This document shows, in pieces, positions 24,080 through 35,407 of a stretch of DNA of 64,000 bases. The position numbers were made by a program, and so were the translations under genes. The DNA is from Poronia punctata. Taxonomy: Eukaryota; Ascomycota; Sordariomycetes; Xylariales; Xylariaceae. Every line of letters begins with the position of its first letter. Position 1 is the first letter of the stretch. The DNA lies in the NCBI GenBank assembly GCA_022579005.1, contig MU401465.1, positions 196,012 through 260,011 on the forward strand, given 5' to 3'. The notes beneath the pieces are model-generated. The model saw only the letters and a program-made list of their open reading frames with translations. It made no database searches and was not told the origin of the DNA.

Positions 24080-24835
24080 TCAGGGGACAATGATAAGAAT
24101 TCCATCGCGGAATTCAAAGTGGCCATAGTTGTCGGTTTTGGTGTCGGTTTTGGTGCCGGTGTTGGGGACGGACTGCACCAAGCTTGAGCCTTTCACGGTG
24201 TTGGGGACGGACTGCACCAAGCTTGAGCCTTTCGCGCTTTGGAAGAAATAGCTATCGGGGTGAAAAATGTGGCCAAGGAATTCGATGGCGGAGGCGGCGG
24301 CGGCCTTAACCTGAGCCCAAACTTGTTGGACCTTTTCCCATATACCCTTTAGGAAGTCCCGGATGGAATTCAAAAGAGTCTTGATAGCAGACAGGACATG
24401 TTTTGCGAAGCTTGCAACAGCCGCGAAGCCTTTAAGGTAAATGTCGGCAATAACATTGCGCTGCTCTGGGGGTTGTGTTTGGATGATGATTTTACTATCT
24501 TTGGTCATTTGATCGACCGTCGCGTCGAGATCCTTCTAGGTCTCTTCGGCCTTCATGTTGATGCGCGCATTCCAGTCCTCTGGATCTGGCTTTTCGCTCT
24601 TCAGGGCCTCTATGGAGTCCGAGTAGGCCTTGAGGTGACTCTTTATTTGCTCGATAGCGGTTTTGTGAATACGTTCAAGCTCTTCTAAGGCTTGAGGGTT
24701 TACACCAGAGAGAGGGACTGGAGCGATACCACGCAAGGCGACACCAACATGGAGTGGGGTGAGGTCACCGGTGGCAAGACAGAGCTTGGCCGACGCAACT
24801 TGGTGATCGATCAAGGTTTCCCATCTTTCAGCCAT
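24080..24835 (-). pseudogene. Helix-rich protein gene interrupted by an in-frame TAG
   Basis: Two frames, 24536-24835 (99 aa) and 24080-24508 (142 aa), lie in the same phase and are separated by a single TAG at 24536-24538. The sequence continues sensibly across it (KAEET, stop, KDLDATVDQM), giving 251 codons in all. No GT-AG pair could splice out the stop and keep the frame. The N-terminal half looks alpha-helical and charged (ALEELERIHKTAIEQIKSHL). The C-terminal half has amphipathic helices (IRDFLKGIWEKVQQVWAQVK), then two 13-residue repeats (KGSSLVQSVPNT) and a short hydrophobic end. I do not recognise the family. A TATA-like TATATAACC lies about 230 bp upstream. It is a recent pseudogene, a CAG-to-TAG change, a sequencing error or a readthrough gene; the sequence cannot decide. 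Confidence 0.55.
24157..24234. repeat. 39-bp tandem duplication in the interrupted gene
   Basis: Two adjacent near-identical copies starting at 24157 and 24196, encoding KGSSLVQSVPNT-V/G twice on the minus strand. The frame is preserved. Confidence 0.9.
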
Positions 24836-26183
24836 GTTTGCAACTCAAACTCAAAGGACAAAGTCGATAAATGAAATGGAGTGATGGCACGATGATATGT
24901 GAGGGTAGGGGAGGAATCGATCCGTTCCGGTAAAAGTTGAGGTGCTTATAGAGGAGAGAGAAAGCGAGAAGAAGTGGGAAGTTCTGTAGACTGACTAGGT
25001 GCTTGTTGATGTTCAAACACTCTAGGAAAAGTCTCTGTTCAGTGCGAGGAAGGCATGGTTATATACCCAGTTTCCCTCGCCTGTGAAGAAAGCCTGATAC
25101 CTATCCAGCGTTCGGATCGTCCGATACGAATAACACCATCCGTTCCATCAAACCATAGTAGATCGTTAACATTATTGTCGTATTTCTTTGGATAATACTA
25201 TCCGCTTGACTCCTTCTAACCGGAAACGGCCGCATGTTCTGAATCTGAGGCTAGGTTACCCTCTTGCTACCTACGTTTTACTTACCTATCATACCAGATT
25301 ACTCGATGCCTCATCATAGTACCCGCGCACAGTCGTCGAGACGCAGATTACGTATAGAAGCCCGGAATAACAAAAGCGGCTCCAGTCTCCAAAGGCGGGG
25401 AAGGGGTGGGTCTTGGTCGACTTTGTGAACCCCGACCGGGAGTTGCAGCCCGGCGGACGATCCCGTGGCGCGGGGCGGATTACCCTAAGGCAATAGGCCA
25501 ACCTGATCCCGTTCATGGAGCCGAGAACAATTATTATTGGTGCAATCTTCAGCTGGCCTGAACATCTTTCAGCTGGTGTCAAGCGCATTGAACTTCTAGA
25601 TTCGTGCAACGCGTGCCTTGCCAGAATCTATAAAACATGCAAAACAGCTGCACCTCTACGTCTTTCTGCACTTGGTATACGGTATCCCCGCATTCAACAG
25701 GCCAACACACGAGTTGATAGAAAACATTTGCTTGTTTCAGGTTTTTTTCTTTTCTTTGAGCATCATGCCGCATTCTATCTAAATCTAGCCTGATCGCGTC
25801 ACGAAGGCGATATCGCCGAGGCCTCTTTACGCATCGCTTTGGCGCAACTAGAGGAACTATGGTGCCGCAACTTGTGGAAATTATTACTAACCCCCCGCGC
25901 GAGCCCCGAGTAGACAACGCATCGATGCGACAGCATCCCATCCACAACTCTAGTCTCAAGGCGAGTCTTTTCCTAATGTTACAATGTTGACGAACAAGGG
26001 TGCCGCATTAGCCGCCGAAAAGCAAAATAGAAAATCACCTATTTAGAATCGCCTAACATGACATAGTCCCATCAACCTACAAGGAGGGACGGAGAGGATA
26101 TCTCTCTTCCTTTTCTTGTTTTATATAGGGTGGCAGAATAACAGACTTTAACCTAAACTACAAGTAGGTCTAAATCACGTATT
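24836..26183. other. Intergenic, 1.3 kb, includes presumed promoter of the interrupted gene
   Basis: Contains a minus-strand TATA-like element (plus ttatata at 25059-25065). Overlapping ORFs of 92-126 codons at 25289-25959 show no domain and are treated as chance frames. Confidence 0.5.
25059..25065 (-). promoter_or_regulatory. TATA-like element upstream of the interrupted gene
   Basis: TATATAA on the minus strand, about 225 bp before the ATG at 24835. Position and sequence only; weak evidence. Confidence 0.35.
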
Positions 26184-26348
26184 TGTTATAGTTTACACTG
26201 CCGGGGGGTCCGTAATAACTTATTGTTATTGCAGGACGGAAGGTTTCACTAAGAAGCAGAGGTCTCCTGTATCTACTTATATAGGCGTCTTGGTGTAGAC
26301 TTGGTCTGTATACGTAGGTAAGTAGGCACCGAGACTGGAACCGTGACA
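26184..26348. mobile_element. Solo LTR, 165 bp, with 5-bp target-site duplication
   Basis: It begins TGTTATAGTTTACACTGCC and ends GGAACCGTGACA, so the termini are the canonical TG...CA. The other copy at 22496-22835 has the longer inverted termini TGTCA...TGACA. It is flanked on both sides by GTATT (26179-26183 and 26349-26353), a perfect 5-bp duplication as left by LTR-retrotransposon integrase. No internal region is present, so it most likely arose by LTR-LTR recombination. It is unrelated in sequence to the copia LTRs at 6.1 and 11.9 kb and is not AT-saturated. Confidence 0.88.
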
Positions 26349-26353
26349 GTATT

Positions 26354-27443
26354 ATACTAACCACTTACCTAATGTATGTAGGTCGTCTACAAGTACGTAC
26401 ATATCAAGACGTGATCAAAAGTAAAACAAACCAGAATAAATAAAAATAAAAGACGACAGGCTAACTACCTACCTTACCTTACCTACCTATCCCCTCGTCA
26501 CCTCACACCTCACAGCTCAACTAGATCCATAAAGAAAGTAAGTAAGTAACCAGTTAACCTACCTACAAGATCGCTCTACCGGCATCGATGATGCATTTCC
26601 CTTGTATATCAACCTTATACATGTAGGTACTAGGTGCCTAGTATGCCCGGCAGAACCACACTCCCTACGGGATGTAACATTAAAAAAAGACCATACCTAC
26701 CTTATATGTACCCATACATGAATCATAACACCAACATTCGCTGCCGTGCAGGTGTCGAGGTCAAGGATGCAGGCAATCGCCTGTTTTCAGCTGTCCTGTG
26801 TTCGAGCCTGACGTATAGACTATATGTAGACCAAAGAGAAAAATAGGTACGTATGTATAACGTAGATCTGATCCATAATATGAATGGGGGACTACAGATA
26901 CTCGTAGATAGACCCAAAGTTTCAACGCACCTTTAGTCTACGACTACCGGCAGTTTTCAGCTGGTCTGTTTTACTTTGTTACTCCTTTTTTCTTTCCCCT
27001 TTTGCTTGATCAGCCAAGTTTGACGTGTTGTAAGTGGTCAAGATTTAGATGGATGCTCAAAGGTACCTCGAAAATGCCGTCGCTACCGATGTCACTTGTC
27101 CAGCCACCACTGTAGGTTTATGTTTAATCGCAGGGACGGTAAGGTTATCTTCCTGGTACCAGGCGATCACATTGAGTCTCCCGTGCAAATGAAGCGGAAT
27201 TTGAAAAAGAAAGGCATAGGGCATCTGTATTGGTCAGGTAGGCTACGTGTAAAAGATAAACTTGTCGTCGTTTATACTTAACCAAGGTACATAAGCGATA
27301 GAGAATCTCGCAGTAGGTAACATTTGCAATTTGATTTTCCGATAAGCGAATTTGAACAAGCCAGGGGTCAGTCCTAATCCTAACGCCGATGTCCGATAAA
27401 CAACCAACCTAACGCCGATGCGGCTGAGATGTGAGACATGACA
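26354..27443. other. Intergenic, 1.1 kb
   Basis: Rich in TACCTA words (26467-26490, 26555-26570). Short frames only; nothing supported. Confidence 0.55.
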
Positions 27444-28817
27444 TTAATTCTCTCCTTTGGATTGTGCCTCCGTACTCGTATCGTGTGAATGCCCGTTATC
27501 GATTCCGCTGGCAGCGCTCTCACCTACTTTCAACTCTACGTCAGACACGCCGACGCCGATGCTGCCCGTCATACTTGCGGTACGTGTAGAAAGCTGCACC
27601 TCTCGTCTTTCATCGCGGCGATCGCCGGCGATTCCGGTGCCACGTCCTACCACACCGCCCACACCAGTCGTGCCAGACAAGCTCAAGTTGCTGCTCTTGC
27701 CGGTGCTTCCGCTCCGAGCCCGACCCGGGCTAGCATCGCCCTCCCTGTGTTCCTTGATCAACTTCTCGAGGTCTTGGACACGTTTCCTTAGCATGTTATT
27801 CTCCGTTCTCGCCGACTCAAGTTCGGCACGATAGCGGCCCAACTCCTCGTAACGCGGAGTGGCTGGTACCTGCGCCAGCGAGGTTTCAGAGCCCGTCGTA
27901 GCCATGATACTAACGTTTGACGCGCCCGGATCGTAACTGACTTGGCTGGACGAGGTTCCGTATGAGTGCGTGGATATAAGGCCCGGCATGTTGGACCTAC
28001 CGGGGTGGGGGTGGGGGTGAGGGTGAGGGTGAGGGGACCGGTTCCGACTATTGCTCCTACCAGAAGTCGAACTGTTCTGCCTATGCATGCTAGATCCGTC
28101 CCGTAGATGGTGCCCAGCGTCCGAGAGGTTAGATTCGTCCCCAGCCTGATGCCCCGACCGTAGGGAATTGGAAAATGAGCTGTTTCCCTGATTGAAGCTC
28201 CGCACACTAGCATTGGAGCTCCTTCGATTATGGGGAATGCTCGTTGGGGCTGAATAGCCTGGCCCGGACATCATATGAGTGTCAATAAGCGAGGATGGAC
28301 GCAGCTCGTCTATAGCCGAGTTCGAGGCACTCGCCGACGATGTGTTTGAGATGACGGATGAATTTTGAGCCGACCGGACCATCATCAAGTCCCGGCTTAA
28401 GCGGTTGACCTAGATGCAGCTGTTAGTTATGGGGGTCTGGGGGACGATACCAACGGTAACAGCACCGCGCGAGCCTCTTACAAGTAGTTCCTGCTCTTGC
28501 TCCATCTGGGAATGTAACTCTGCTGTTGTGAGTGGACGAGGGTGACGGAGTGGCCCCGGCCCACTAGTGTCCGTTCCCGGAATCGGTATAGGGCCGACGC
28601 CAGGAGAGTGAGTCGGTGGAGACGACACATGGGCAGCAGATCCCTCTTGGACTTCTTGCTGGTTAGAAGGTAGGATGTTGAGATCAGACAGTGCCGATGA
28701 GAGAGATGACAGCGTTTGTTGTTGCTGAGGTCGAACACTCTGCGAGATAGAGGCACGGCGAGAGCTGGTTGCCTCAGTTCCCGAAGGGTTGGTGGGGGCA
28801 GAGTCGATGTCAGGCAT
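27444..28817 (-). CDS. Conserved fungal Ser-rich coiled-coil protein, 2 exons
   Basis: Exons 28482-28817 and 27444-28409 give about 433 aa. The 72-bp intron (28410-28481) starts GTAAGA, has ATAACTAACAG as branch point and ends TCTAG. The join gives MEQEQELL-VNRLSRDLMMVRSAQN, a motif I recall from a widespread ascomycete protein of unknown function. The N-terminal 110 residues are Ser/Pro/Gln-rich. The middle is disordered with a His-Pro repeat. Residues about 240-280 form a heptad-like coiled coil (YEELGRYRAELESARTENNML, RKRVQDLEKLI). The C-terminus is Ser/Gly-rich. No catalytic domain or membrane segment is seen. The coiled coil suggests dimerisation or scaffolding; function unknown. Confidence 0.85.
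28002..28036 (+). repeat. GGGGTG/GAGGGT repeat, G-quadruplex-prone, coding (His-Pro)n
   Basis: The plus strand carries seven G-runs of 3-5 separated by one or two bases. The minus strand encodes alternating His-Pro in the coiled-coil protein gene. Confidence 0.75.
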
Positions 28818-29765
28818 CTTGAAGATTCTCGGTATGGCAGCTGAGAAGGATGGCGGAGCTGTACCTTTGCGTTCCTGTCGAAAATGGAAATAGGGATTTT
28901 TGGTGAAATCTGCTTTAGGTACCTTTACATTGTATGCTCACAAGCAAGCCTAACACGAGATATATTTGTTGATAGGTATTGATTAGTTTGACTTTAGTGT
29001 TCCTTGTGCGTAAATGTGTCCGTTTGTATGGAACAGGCGAGCGGTGTACCTATCGAGCCACAGAGATGAGACCTTGGTGGTATGTCTTGTGCTTTGGTTT
29101 GCTAGATTTGTTTGCTGGTTAGTTTCATCCAGAGGAGTAGAATATAGTCTAGACCTTCCCCAATGTGCAGTGGTTTACTATGACTCCAACAATGAGCATG
29201 TGGAAGATAGAAGGGCGATTAACTTCGTTCTGATTCGGAACTTCCCCAGGGCACTACCTCGCAGACGTGGGGTAAATCGGACGCAGACGCGGACACTACT
29301 GTGTACAAGACTACAAGTAGAGGGGTAGGTACCTGTGCCCTTATGGACCAATATGGATTAGCGTGTGTTCGCCGTTAGTGAGTATTTCTTAGTCTTATGT
29401 AAGCCCCTTTTTGGGCTTAGTAAATAGCGGGAACTAATCTGGCGGTAAATCCCCATGACGACATTAGTGGGTTATGACAGCATAAGAACGAAGCTCTTGT
29501 AATGTACGTGTACCTACCCCTCCAAACATTCAATTTACCTGCTACCACCACCGGGAAAATAGTAATTCTCCATCAAGAGATAAGATAATGAGCAAGTATA
29601 GATGTAGAATATGACGTAGGTGAAGTTTAAGAGACTTATATCTCCTGTCCACATTCTCGAGGTTTTTGAGACATCTTCCACTTCACTTTTCCCACCATCA
29701 ACAACCACTAAAAATAATCCTCCCAATAAAACCAAAGACACACCAATTAACTCAGACCTCAAATC
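28818..29765. other. Divergent intergenic region
   Basis: Lies between the starts of the minus-strand coiled-coil gene and the plus-strand 72-aa gene, so it probably holds both promoters. Frames at 29014-29762 are unsupported. Confidence 0.6.
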
Positions 29766-30061
29766 ATGTCTTCCGTATCAAAGAACGAAGGTCGCCAGTC
29801 GCCCGATCCCGCGGATCAGAAGGGCTCACAGATCCATGACCCTCCCGCGTCCGGCAAGGGCACTGATCATATCGATAACAAGGGACAGGTCAATGACGAC
29901 CAGCTCAAGGTTAGTCCCTACTGTCTTGCAACAGAGAAATATCAAAGAATTGAGTGGAATCTCGGAGTGCTAACATTAGCACCCAGAACCTTACCTCCAA
30001 CCCTTCAGGCCCCATGGATGCGTCACTAGGAGCCAAATTCTCTAAAGACACACCGAAATAG
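29766..30061 (+). CDS. Small conserved hydrophilic protein, 72 aa, 2 exons
   Basis: Exons 29766-29909 (48 aa) and 29987-30061 (24 aa plus stop). The intron starts GTTAGT, contains TGCTAACATT as branch point and ends ACCCAG. The product is charged and lacks hydrophobic segments: an N-terminal half rich in Lys/Asp/Ser/Gly, then QLKNLTSNPSGPMDASLGAKF and a short lysine-ending tail. The LxSNPxxPxxxxxxAKF pattern resembles short fungal proteins that share this C-terminal block; their role is not known to me. Its tiny size and splicing mean that simple ORF calls misread exon 1 into the intron. It converges with vip1, 543 bp away. Confidence 0.75.
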
Positions 30062-30604
30062 CTGGGTTGGTGGTTTGGAAGTAACACAGGGAGTCCTTGT
30101 ATCTCTCCTACATTGGCCTTCATGTGATAATGGCATGGAAATGTCTCGAGAGTACCTGTACCTACGACAAGGTGTTCGGTGCATTTGCGGCGTACGTGGT
30201 ATGACGTGGTGTGGATCTGGTTACTTTAATGATGAATGAACAAAAATATACTATTTGACAATATTCTCGGTTTTCTACTTGTAAACTTAAAAACTCGGTA
30301 TGGCTATCTAAATCTTCGTAATCATGCTCTGCACAGCAATGGGAGCAAGTTATCAGTATTTAGATTTCGAGTAATCTTACACCACAATCGTCGCAATGTC
30401 AACAAATCACTCACTCATTGCAGAGTCATTCAATGTAGTTATTTGGGGGAAAAACATGTGGCTTGATAGCTAACTAAGCAAGTGAAACGAATTTAGACTG
30501 CAATTCCAACACCGTCCCTTTCCCGAAGTCCGCAAACAGGATATTAATGTGTAGAGGTCGTAGTCCGTCATGAGCTCATCAAAGAAGCCTTCAACCTATC
30601 TCAA
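30062..30604. other. Convergent intergenic region
   Basis: Lies between the stops of the 72-aa gene and vip1 and presumably holds both 3' UTRs. No gene is seen. Confidence 0.6.
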
Positions 30605-31756
30605 TTATGCCTTCTCCGAGGCAACCTGGGCGTAACTACCATCACTCGGGGCACCGCCAGTGGGCGCCGGAGCAGGTGCGGATGACTCGTTGTTTTGGTT
30701 GGCTGGTTCACAATTGTTAGCACATCATCTAAGAACTCAATACTCGTTCCGAGGAATCTGCCGTGGGTAGACGTAGGGCCGACAGCTTGCTGTCATCACT
30801 GAGCCAAAAGGCTGCCGATCCAGTCCCCACTGCCCTTAGATTCTCTTGGGCGGGATGAGAAGGTGTACTCACAAGATTCGGTGTTGTCACCTTCTGTCTT
30901 CTTCTCTTTTCCAAAGACCCGTTCCAAGCCAGATGCTTTGTAAGCACTGCCTCCATGCTCATCCTTCTTGAGTTCCTTCAGGCGCTGGGCTTCGGCATGG
31001 ATATCTTGTACTTGTCGTTGGCTGTCCGTGTAGAATTTTACCAGTCTCTTGCCAGTCGGTGTGTTCGAGGCTTTCTCGAAATACGAACTTAGGCCGCTAA
31101 ACAGGCTGGTGGCTCTGTTGGTGATTCCATAGGACTGGTCGGCTGCCTTGGCACGGTCGGTGGCATGGAACTTTTGGTCCAGCTGGGTCAATGTGTTCAT
31201 GAAGCGACTTGATACGCCACTATTCGATGTCCGCAGTTAGTTAACCCAGGTTAGAACGAGGCAACCGGAAAGGAATTTACATACTGCTTGTGATCTAGCT
31301 CGATAGCTTGCTGAATAGCAGCATCGCCGACGACGTAGCCCTGCGCGAGGTACTCGGCTAGGATACGACTGCGGGGCTTCTCTTCCTGGGTGATCTCGTC
31401 GGTATCTCGCTCGGCGTTGGTAGTATGAGGGGTGCCGTCGTCACCCTTGCCGTCAGCGGCAATGACGGAGATCTGCGAAGTGCCAAGTTGAGTGTTGTTC
31501 AGAAGCTGGGCCGTCTTGGCAGCGGTCTCTTTCTCGAAAGTCACGGTAGCTTCTTGGGCTCCTTCGGCGCCCTGGGTCACGCTGATGTCTGTAATTTTGC
31601 CGCTGTTTAATGAACACGTATCAGTAACGATATGCGATACTGGGAAAGTTGGTCCCATGGTAGGATGGCTTACCAAAAGCTGAAGAACTCCTTTATCTGA
31701 GCCTCTTTGGTCTCCGAAGAGATATTTTTAACGTATACAGTATTGCTGGCCGTCAT
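30605..31756 (-). CDS. vip1: Vip1-like RRM protein, 4 exons, 281 aa
   Basis: Exons are 31674-31756, 31285-31602, 30873-31219 and 30605-30702. Introns start GTAAGC, GTATGT and GTGAGT and end in ACAG, ATAG and CCAG; total coding length 846 nt. The N-terminus is an RRM: VYVKNIS (RNP2-like), then FFSFCGKITDISV, then EATVTFEKETAAKTAQLLNNT (RNP1-like position). The rest follows fungal Vip1: EYLAQGYVVGDAAIQQAIELD, HGVSSRF, the block LDQKFHATDRAKAADQSYGI and YFEKASNTPTGKRLVKFYTD, with an Ala/Pro/Gly tail ending VASEKA. In fission yeast vip1 is a p53-antigen-related RRM protein of unclear role. Putative RNA binding is inferred from the RRM. Confidence 0.92.
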
Positions 31757-32486
31757 CTTGTCGGATGCAATGTTGATGCTAGTAACAAGTAAAGCGCAAT
31801 GAGGGGGATGAGGAAGTAGTCAGGATTATGGATGATTGGTAACAAGTGTTGTTCTTGTTTTAATAGTAAAAGTGGAAGAAAACGTTAGGTTCCGAGTAAA
31901 GGTGGGAGAGAAATAGGGGGCAACCCACGGGTCTACTCGGTACTGTAACTTAAGGTACTCGTACGTGTAGCATGGAGATGTACCCCCACTCGACGATAAT
32001 AAATGCTACGAGTATGGATGCTTGTCCTGACAAACTTGCGCGAATCTCGGTGTCTCGTGTATGGCCTAGACCCTTCCAAGGGATCTTTTTAGCTTGAATT
32101 TACCCAGACTAAGTACATCCTAGTACGATTAGGTATGCACCGGTTGGATAGTGCAAGTCTTGCTGGAGAATTTGCAGCAATCTTGTTTGGAGCTACAACT
32201 CGGGTACCTTGCTGTACCCCGGTAATGAGGGGCCGATCGCACGTCATTACCTGAAGGTACGCGTATTTACAAGTACATCTGCAGGCAATAACGCCATTGT
32301 CTTCTACGTCATTGGAGTGGCGCAGTTATTGGGTTGTTCCGTAATTCTACACTATTGTGGCTAGTGGTTGCGGGTCTCCCAGATTGCAAAAGCAGAACCC
32401 TTTTACATGTGATGATGACATATATTCTACCGATGACTACCTAGACTAAACTCGAGGTAACTCTATCCGACACTTACGGCGCGTGT
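31757..32486. other. Intergenic, vip1 promoter and 3' flank of MFS gene
   Basis: No open frame of interest. A 5' UTR intron for vip1 is possible but not demonstrated. Confidence 0.55.
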
Positions 32487-34565
32487 CTATCGGTCCTGCA
32501 GTTCTATAGCGCCGTCTTCCAATATGGGCGTCTCTCTTTTTTTGCGGCGCGTTGCAAATAATAGAGACAGGTAAACCAACAGTTGGAGCCCTGCCATGCC
32601 CACACTCGTCCAATATGCAGCCCTGTAGCCTTTGAACCTGTCGGCTAATGTCAAGCTACCGTCCATCGAACGGCTCTCTGCGGTCCCTGCAATTCCGAGC
32701 CCAAGCGCTATACCATAGAAGACGGCCGTATCCACCAACATGGCTGCCAGATCAGGGCCTATCTCTCTGCCTTGGGAGATCAGAGCCGCCGCCAAGGGAA
32801 CGATGGTATATGCGCTCCATCCTATGAACAGCATGCTGGTGAACTGTTGCGGCCAAAAGCTCTGAGACAATGGTCTTGTGGCGAGGAGAATGCATCCTAG
32901 TATGGTACTTAGACAGGTAGCATACACAACCGCGTGCACTCCGAGTCGCATCGTAATCCATGGGTGGGTAACGACTGCGGCACAGCCGACAACCATGAGA
33001 GGCACATAATAACCGGTGGCCTAGTTTCAGGATCTTGGTTAGAGCGCACCGAATCTCTCAAGTTACCTCCGTGACGGGTCAAACCTACCTCCAAGGGCGA
33101 TACTCGCTTGAGACTTTGCAGGAACTGCCAGCCATAAAAGATTGCGGCCCCGAAGGATGACCAGCCCAACGCTACTGCGGCGAGGATAATGGATACCTCC
33201 CACGACTGAGCCTCGCGCGGCAAAAGGGGCTTCTTGGCGTAAAACCTCTCGACCATGACGAATAGCACGGTTGAGGCGATACTCATGATCAAAGCCATCC
33301 ATATGTATGGCTCCTCCCATCCGACTGTGTCAGCTTGGATCCAGGCGAATCCGAACAATACCCATGCGGCGACGCCGCACATCATACCTGGGAGGTCGAG
33401 CTCCAATATCAAGGCGCTCAGCCCAGACGGTAGGGTTTTGCTAGGACCCGGGGGGATCGTGTAGCATCCGAGGCCGGCCAGAATGGTTAGGGCTATCGCG
33501 AATACCCAGTATGACCATGACCACCATGCCAGAGCGGCAACGCTCGAGCCGAGCGCTCCAATTATAAGGCCGAGAGGCGCCATGGCGGCATAAGTAAGGG
33601 ATATGCGGTGTAGCTGGGCCGGGGTCCTATTCAACCTAGTGACCATTGCTAGGCCAGTAGGGAGTGTCATGGCGACACCCAACCCTTGGAATGTTCGGCT
33701 GGCAATGAACAGCTTATGCGTCGGGGCGTAGTACGATGCGCCGGCAACGATGGCCCAGAATACAGAGGAGAGCAAACCCAAGATGAAGACATGCTTGTTG
33801 CCGAATATCTCCCCGAGCCGACGGCCTATCAGCATGTAGACACCCAGGATCATGGTGTACCCTGCTACAGCCCAGTTGAGGCTCGTGACATTAGCTATGT
33901 CGAATCGCATCGCGGCCAACTTCAACATGGGTAACGCCTGGCCGAATCCAGCATCTGCCGTCAGTTAGCTATGTGACTTTCTCACAGACACTACAGCTCC
34001 TGGTCTTGGACTCACGAGCGCAGAAATGTGCCAGACATATCGTGATGGCACATTGAATATCACGGGACACCACCGTGTCAATCCACGGCACGGCCGGATG
34101 AATCCCCCTTGTGCGCTTGAACCAACATCGTGAAGGCGCGGGGTCTTTTGGAAGCTGGCGCCTGGGACGACCTTGGCGCCTGCCGTGCCCGGGGTGTCCG
34201 GAGTGCCGGAACACGATATGTGTATGGGGAGCCACCGGCGGGGGTCGCTCCGGAAGAAGATCAGGAGAATCCCACCGTACTTCGGGCCGCACCTGTCGCT
34301 GTGAAGACAGCCGGGGAAGCATGGTGGACGGCGCGGGGAACACGCAGCCTGTAACATCCCCGTCGCTGTCATCGGACCACCTCGAAACCGGGGGTGGCAG
34401 GTGAGCTTCATTCACTTCCTTGGCGGGGCTTGCTGCTGACCCGCGCTGGTTGGAAGAGGATCCGTTAGACTCGTCTACCTCTTTGTGGAACTCGGCCAGC
34501 GGGATGTCGGTCAATGGACTGTCGTCCCAGAAGGGGCTTGTGAACAGGGTTTGATTTCGCGACAT
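32487..34565 (-). CDS. MFS drug:H+ antiporter-like transporter (DHA2/ATR1-like), 3 exons
   Basis: Exons are 34016-34565, 33089-33954 and 32487-33020, giving about 649 aa. Introns start GTGAGT and GTAGGT and end GGCAG and CTAG. The ATG at 34565 sits in a good context (CTCCACCATG); an upstream in-frame TTG is not a likely start. An unusual ~165-residue Ser/Pro/Arg-rich cytosolic N-terminus precedes the first helix (CAITICLAHFCAHAGFGQALP). Then come WAVAGYTMILGVYMLIGRRLGEIFGNK with the MFS motif A signature (GRRLGEIFGNK) and FIASRTFQGLGVAMTLPTGLAM (motif B-like Arg). At least 12 and probably 14 hydrophobic helices follow. The pattern resembles yeast Atr1/YMR279C-type carriers. Substrate unknown. 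Tail hydrophilic (ATRRKKRETP). Confidence 0.88.
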
Positions 34566-35407
34566 GGTGGAGTTATTGATCAAAATTGAATATCACTTGA
34601 TGTGAAGAATACCGCTTGGCGTCGACGATTCGAATCTACGTAAGACGGAAAAGGGAAAGGAGGGGAGAGATTGTGTGGGAGAGGATTGTGTCGTGAGTAC
34701 GCTTATATACCCCCGAAGCTCCGCGGGAATTCGTAAGCTTTCGTCGGTTTCTTTTTTCTCACTTGAAAAAAAAAAAGACTCTAGTGCGCGTAAACTTAGG
34801 GAATCGCCGGGGTATCCCTTAGAATACGATGCAGTTTCCGGGTTTATCTGCGTTTTCTAAGCACCTACCAGATAAGGGGGGTATATACATGTACGGGGCC
34901 CGGTGTTCGGGGCCGACCCGAGTTGTACATTACCTCCGTGTGGAGACACGGCGCCGCACTGGGGAAAAATGGATTTATTACCTACCGACCGGCTCACTAT
35001 ACTCGATAATCCATGAGATGAGCGCTTTTTAAACGAACGATACAGACTTAGGGATTTTCCGTATGATTACGGTGCAGTTGGTTGCCAATCGAGAGCCGGC
35101 GTGGTATCAGTCGCGGAGCTCCGGCGGGAGAATATATTGATTATTGATACAATACCAGTATGTGAGTCGGTACCCTCTTCACCTACATCTCGTATTTGAC
35201 CAAAAACGCACAGGAGAAGTAAACAGTATGTCGCTTTGAAGTCTAACTTTGCGGGCGACTTGCTCTCGGCGCAGGGGTCAATACGTGCGAAGAGTGAAGA
35301 GATACGGTCAAAGGTGAAAAGGTCCGGACACCGCGGATGTTTCTTCTATCATACGTACATATGCCTCCTTCATCAATTTTGATGAAATAGATCCCGGTAG
35401 GGGGGCT

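Noticed and set aside
24536..24600. Intron that would remove the TAG of the interrupted gene
   Set aside because: The only nearby GT...AG pair changes the frame and deletes a predicted helix; no branch point is seen.
34566..34583. Upstream TTG start for the ATR1-like transporter
   Set aside because: Fungal nuclear genes start at ATG; the ATG at 34565 has a good context.
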